A stretch of DNA of 25,313 nt. It comes from CAADGL01 sp964643885. Lineage in GTDB: Bacteria; Planctomycetota; Phycisphaerae; UBA1845; Fen-1342. The notes beneath the pieces were generated by a model. The model was not told the origin of the DNA. It did no database searches and worked only from the letters and a program-made list of their open reading frames with translations. Shown piece by piece: positions 21,929 to 25,313 of this stretch; the first letter of the stretch is position 1, and every line of letters begins with the position of its first letter. Made by a program: the position numbers and the translations under genes. The DNA is taken from assembly GCA_964643885.1 (NCBI GenBank), contig CAZXUI010000071.1:1-25313 (forward strand). Reading direction: 5' to 3'.

Positions 21929-23116
21929 ATGCCGAGGCAGCAGGCAACAGCGCGAACCACCGGCCGCGAGCGCGGCGCGGCAGCGCTGTCCTCGCGCGAG
22001 CGAGTCGCCCGCGCGCTGGCGCGCCGGCCGCACGACCGCGTCCCGATCTTCGACTGGTGGTGGATGGAGACGGAGATCGCGTATCTGCGCGAGATCGACG
22101 ACCCACGGATCGCGTACGAGTTTTCGAGCCCCGGCGTCGAGGCGTCGCGCGTGGCGCGGCGCGGCGAGGGCCTGACGCTGTGGGAATACTTCGACATGGA
22201 CCTGCTTCAGGTCGGCTGGCCGGATCAGCGGCTCCGCCTGGTGGACCCTGAGATTCTCGAGCAGAGCGATGAGTGGGTGATTCTGCGCGACGGCAACGAG
22301 GCGACGCTGCGCTGGTGGAAGCACCGCATGGGCACGCCCGAGCATCTGGGTTTCGGCATTGATTCGCCGGCCGCGTGGCGCGCGGTGCGCGAGCTGCTGA
22401 CGCCGTCGCGCGAGCGCATTCGCTGGGACGAGTTCCTGCCCAAGTACGGCCGCGCCCGCCGGGACGGCCGCTTTGTCTGCTACGCCAGCGTCGAGATCAT
22501 CGAGAGCGTCAAGGACTCGCTCGGCCACGAGCAGATGCTGCGGGCGATGCTCAAGCAGCCCGAATGGCTGCACGAAGTGTTCGATACCTACACGCGCTTC
22601 CTGATCGGGATGTTCGAATTGGCGCAGGCCGGCGGGCTCGACTGTGACGGCGCCTTCATCTACGGCGATATCGCCTACAAGAACGGTCCGTTCATGAGCC
22701 CGCGACATTATCGCGAGTTCGTCTATCCCTATCACAAGCGGCTGTTCGACGCCTTCCACGAGCGCGGCATGGCGGTGATTTACCACTCGGACGGAGACAT
22801 CCGGCCGATTCTCGACGACCTGATCGCCGCCGGCGTGGACTGCATCAACCCGCTGGAATCGCGGGCGGGGATGGACCTGCGCGAACTGGCGCCGCGCTGC
22901 GGCGATCGCTTGAGCTTCTGCGGCAATATCGACGTCACCATTCTGGCCACGAACGATCACGAGGCGATTCGGCAGGAGTTGTGCGCCAAGATGGGCGCCG
23001 CCATGCCGTGCAATGGGTACATCTATCACTCCGATCATTCGATTCCGCCGGGCGTCACGCTCGACACGTATCGCTTTGCTCTGGACCAGGTGCGGCGAAT
23101 CGGCCGCTACGACTAG
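21929..23116 (+). CDS. Uroporphyrinogen-decarboxylase-fold methyltransferase-like protein, H-D-H variant
   Basis: A 395-aa UROD/MtaA-superfamily protein. It shares long blocks with the protein at 17784: NPLESRAGMDLRE, CGNIDVTILATNDHEAI and YIYHSDHSIPPGV. The metal motif of MtaA-type enzymes is altered: HSDG gives His286 and Asp288 where H-X-C is expected, and the late Cys region reads YHSDH with His367 and His370. Spacing from first to last His (84) is identical in both proteins. It probably exchanges methyl groups with MtaC. The start is ATG 21929, where AGGGTGG lies 6 bases upstream; the reading frame also allows TTG 21923. Confidence 0.85.
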   Translation: MPRQQATARTTGRERGAAALSSRERVARALARRPHDRVPIFDWWWMETEIAYLREIDDPRIAYEFSSPGVEASRVARRGEGLTLWEYFDMDLLQVGWPDQRLRLVDPEILEQSDEWVILRDGNEATLRWWKHRMGTPEHLGFGIDSPAAWRAVRELLTPSRERIRWDEFLPKYGRARRDGRFVCYASVEIIESVKDSLGHEQMLRAMLKQPEWLHEVFDTYTRFLIGMFELAQAGGLDCDGAFIYGDIAYKNGPFMSPRHYREFVYPYHKRLFDAFHERGMAVIYHSDGDIRPILDDLIAAGVDCINPLESRAGMDLRELAPRCGDRLSFCGNIDVTILATNDHEAIRQELCAKMGAAMPCNGYIYHSDHSIPPGVTLDTYRFALDQVRRIGRYD

Positions 23117-23135
23117 GTGCCCACGGAGAGTCCGC

Positions 23136-24227
23136 ATGACCCGTCGCGAGATCATCGAACGCGCCATCACGTTCAACAACCCGCCGCGGATCGGCATCAA
23201 GTTCGACATCGTCGGCGTCAACGACTGCTACGACGTGTGGACCGCTGACCCGACGGGCTGGACCTGGGAGTTCGGCCAGTCCCGGGCCGACGAGTGGGGC
23301 TGCCTCTGGCAGCGCTCGGCCGTCAACAACACCGGACAGGTCGTCGGGCACCCGCTGGCGAACCTCGACGCGCTGGGCGACTATCGCTGGCCCGACCCGG
23401 CCGACCCGCGCCGCTACGCCGGCTTCGAGCAGCAGCTCGACGCGGCCGAAGACCGCTTCGTCATGTTCTGCTTCGGCCACGGCATCTGGGAGCGGCTCTA
23501 CATGCTGCACGGCATGTCCGAGACGCTGATGGACCTGCACCGCCGCCCGCGGCAGATGCACGAGATCATCGACCGTATCCTCGAGCACCATCTGCACGTG
23601 CTGCGAGCCGTGGCGGGGATCGCCAGCCGTAGCCCGCGCGGCGCACGCATCGACGCCGCGGCGATGGCCGACGACTGGGGCGTGCAGGACCGCGCCTTCA
23701 TCTCGCTCAAGCTCTTCCGCGAGTTCTTCAAGCCGCGCTACCGTCGCTGGTTCGACGAGATCAAGGCCCTGGGCATGCATCCGTGGATGCACTCCTGCGG
23801 CAGGATCAACGACATCCTCGAGGAATTGATCGACTGCGGCCTGGAGGTGATCAACTCGCAGCAGCCCAACACGGTCGGCATCGACGAAATCAGCCGCCGC
23901 TTTCGCGGGCGCATCTGCTTCGAGTCGATCGTCGATACGCAGTCGACGCTGCCGCGCGGCTCGCACGACGAGATTTGCTGCCAGGCCGGCGAACTGGTGG
24001 AAAAGTGGGGCACGTCCGCCGGCGGCTTCATTGCCAGCGACTACAACGACGCGGCCGCGATCGGCGTAAGCGACGAGCGCCGGCTGGTCATGTTCGAGGC
24101 GTTCGCCCGCGCAGGCGGGCTGGCGGACTGCGACACGGTGCTCCGCCGTTATCGCCAGCGCCAGGTCGAGGCCGGTCACGGCTTCGGGCGGCACACGTCC
24201 GCCCTCGAATCCACGCTCCAGGAGTAG
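23136..24227 (+). CDS. Uroporphyrinogen-decarboxylase-fold methyltransferase-like protein, H-X-C type
   Basis: A 363-aa UROD-fold protein, divergent from the other two in this window. It has a MHSCGRINDI block with His219 and Cys221, matching the H-X-C half of the MtaA zinc site, but the late segment reads GGFIASDYNDAA where MtaA-type enzymes have a Cys. Cysteines in EICCQAGE are about 30 residues earlier and may or may not substitute. Two UROD-fold proteins in one operon suggest separate jobs, for example one taking methyl groups from MtaC and one acting on a different methyl donor. Start ATG 23136 has GGAGAG 5 bases upstream. Function is inferred from fold and context. Confidence 0.82.
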   Translation: MTRREIIERAITFNNPPRIGIKFDIVGVNDCYDVWTADPTGWTWEFGQSRADEWGCLWQRSAVNNTGQVVGHPLANLDALGDYRWPDPADPRRYAGFEQQLDAAEDRFVMFCFGHGIWERLYMLHGMSETLMDLHRRPRQMHEIIDRILEHHLHVLRAVAGIASRSPRGARIDAAAMADDWGVQDRAFISLKLFREFFKPRYRRWFDEIKALGMHPWMHSCGRINDILEELIDCGLEVINSQQPNTVGIDEISRRFRGRICFESIVDTQSTLPRGSHDEICCQAGELVEKWGTSAGGFIASDYNDAAAIGVSDERRLVMFEAFARAGGLADCDTVLRRYRQRQVEAGHGFGRHTSALESTLQE

Positions 24228-24229
24228 CC

Positions 24230-24427
24230 ATGCCACAGGAACATGAACAGATCGAGCGCCTGCCCGAAATGCTGCGGCCGCACGACCGCGAGCGTGTGCA
24301 GCGCCTCAACGCGCAGACCGGCCAGTATGAATGGGTCACGATCGTTCACGACTGGCACGAAGAATCGCCGGCAGCGCCGAGCGGCCAGCCGGCGCTATTG
24401 CGCGGCGAGGACCTCCCCCGCGCCTGA
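24230..24427 (+). CDS. Small charged hypothetical protein (65 aa)
   Basis: A 65-residue frame starting 2 bases after the upstream stop, with GGAG 5 bases before ATG 24230, so it is clearly translated in the mtaC operon. The sequence is rich in Glu, Arg, His and Gln (PQEHEQIERLPEML, LRPHDRERVQRLN) with a central GQYEWVTIVHDWHEE segment and a Pro/Ala-rich end. No signal peptide or membrane segment is present. I do not recognise a family. The YEWVTIV beta-like stretch and trailing His/Glu residues could bind a metal or a partner protein. Confidence 0.7.
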   Translation: MPQEHEQIERLPEMLRPHDRERVQRLNAQTGQYEWVTIVHDWHEESPAAPSGQPALLRGEDLPRA

Positions 24428-24441
24428 GGCGGTGTGCAACG

Positions 24442-25230
24442 ATGTCCTTGCTGATCGCCGCCCGCTACCGAGACGGAGTCCTGCTGTCCTCCGACCCGTT
24501 CGTCTTCGATAACGACGGCCGGTGCCCCCGCCGCCGGGTCGACTTCGAACGGTTCTTCGTCGCCGGCCGGCCGTGCGTGCTCTTCGCTTCGGTGGGGGCC
24601 GTGTGGGTCTTCCGGAGATTCTGCGATCAGCTCGATGAGGCGGGCGGAGCGAAGCGCTTCGATCGCCGGGCAGTCGGCTCGCTCTGGAAATCTCTGTGCG
24701 GCCAATGGAAGGCCGACCGCACGCGAGAGCTTTCGGCTCAAAGTGGCGGCTCGCTCCGTCCCGTCTCCGATTCGCTTCTCGTGGCTGTGCCCTGCACCGG
24801 ACGGCCGCGCATCGCGGCCTGCGACGCGGCCGGCCGCTGGATGGAGAGCCGGACGTTTGTCGTGACGGGCTCGGCGGCGTGCTGGGTACACGAGCATCTC
24901 GCCGACGCCGGCAACCGCTTCCAGCCGCGCGACTCGCTCGAAGAGTGCCTGAGCAAGGTGCAGGCGTGCTTCGTCGCCGGGGCCTGCGATCTGTTCGTCG
25001 TCGGACTGCCGGCCGTGGCGATCGTTACACGTGGCGACGTGCTGGATATGAGTGCCACCAGCCGGGAGGTCTGGCAGGGCCACCATGCGGCGGCTTTCGA
25101 GTCACTCCGGGAGCACGTCTCCCGCGCGGCCGACGCCGGCCGGGCGGCTCGCACGATCCCCGCGCGAACGGGGGTGGTGGACGCACGCGCGCACGCCACC
25201 GTGCCTGCCGCCGGGTTGATTACGCCGTAA
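24442..25230 (+). CDS. Hypothetical protein with possible Ntn-hydrolase/proteasome-like fold
   Basis: A 262-aa protein. Its start, SLLIAARYRDGVLLSSD after Met removal, resembles the first strands of proteasome beta and Anbu/HslV proteins: Ser would be residue 1 and Asp falls at position 17, as in active proteasome subunits. A later FASVGAVWVFRRF resembles the strand and Gly turn after the catalytic Lys, but no Lys is found at position 33. This is a weak similarity made by eye, so the protein may be an inactive or altered member, or unrelated. The ATG at 24442 has only a distant GAGG. It ends the mtaC operon, 14 bases after the 65-aa gene. Confidence 0.6.
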   Translation: MSLLIAARYRDGVLLSSDPFVFDNDGRCPRRRVDFERFFVAGRPCVLFASVGAVWVFRRFCDQLDEAGGAKRFDRRAVGSLWKSLCGQWKADRTRELSAQSGGSLRPVSDSLLVAVPCTGRPRIAACDAAGRWMESRTFVVTGSAACWVHEHLADAGNRFQPRDSLEECLSKVQACFVAGACDLFVVGLPAVAIVTRGDVLDMSATSREVWQGHHAAAFESLREHVSRAADAGRAARTIPARTGVVDARAHATVPAAGLITP

Positions 25231-25260
25231 CGTGGTTCCAAAGCGAAGCTTGTGATTGAA

Positions 25261-25313
25261 AGCGGGCGATGGGATTCGAACCCACGACGTCCAGCTTGGG
25301 AAGCTGGCATTCT
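25261..25313 (-). tRNA. tRNA-Gly (CCC anticodon), 3' part
   Basis: Read on the minus strand, the anticodon arm is CCAGC-TTCCCAA-GCTGG (anticodon CCC), followed by variable loop ACGTC, T arm GTGGG-TTCGAAT-CCCAT and acceptor strand CGCCCGC with discriminator U. U73 fits bacterial tRNA-Gly. CCA is not encoded (TTC follows). The D arm and 5' acceptor half lie beyond the window. The gene is convergent with the coding region ending at 25230. Confidence 0.9.

Overview
This is a GC-rich bacterial window with tightly packed genes, many of them joined by 4-base ATGA/GTGA overlaps. I would guess a Planctomycetota-like or similar environmental Gram-negative bacterium. The reasons are the Sec-lipoprotein (clade II type) nitrous oxide reductase, several uroporphyrinogen-decarboxylase-fold (UROD-fold) methyltransferases beside corrinoid proteins, and the Asp/Pro/Gly-rich lipoprotein at the left edge. 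No marker gene settles the taxonomy.

Left third (1-10050), nitrous oxide respiration. A truncated lipoprotein gene (-) and a stand-alone Rrf2 regulator (+) diverge at the left end. Facing them is one minus-strand operon that starts at a clear TTGACA-N17-GATAGT promoter near 10045: rrf2 - nosZ - a giant membrane/NosD/NosF fusion - hemerythrin - nosY - nosL - a COX3-like/cytochrome c fusion. Only the nosZ to fusion junction has a gap (61 bases); every other junction is a 4-base stop/start overlap. The NosZ has all CuA ligands and seven candidate CuZ histidines. nosR and nosX are absent, as expected for clade II systems. The two Rrf2 proteins share a C-X11-C-X2-H cluster motif that lacks the usual middle cysteine.

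Middle and right (10200-25230), a carbohydrate plus corrinoid one-carbon locus. HAD (beta-phosphoglucomutase-like) and GH65 phosphorylase genes run rightward. They converge on a leftward operon mtaB - MetH-activation-like protein - UROD-fold protein - cupin sugar isomerase-like protein - GH63 glycosidase. Divergent from mtaB runs mtaC - UROD-fold - UROD-fold - 65-aa protein - possible proteasome-fold protein. I found three strong matches to the sigma-54 (-24/-12) consensus: one before mtaB, one before mtaC, and one before the HAD-GH65 pair. They suggest a single RpoN-dependent regulon joining sugar cleavage to corrinoid-dependent methyl transfer. My leading hypothesis is catabolism of O-methylated sugars or methyl glycosides, or of methanol released from methyl-esterified polysaccharide. 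This is inference.

A partial tRNA-Gly (CCC anticodon) lies on the minus strand at the right edge. The only gene-free stretch over 300 bases is 9974-10442, which holds the nos promoter, inverted repeats and one sigma-54 site.
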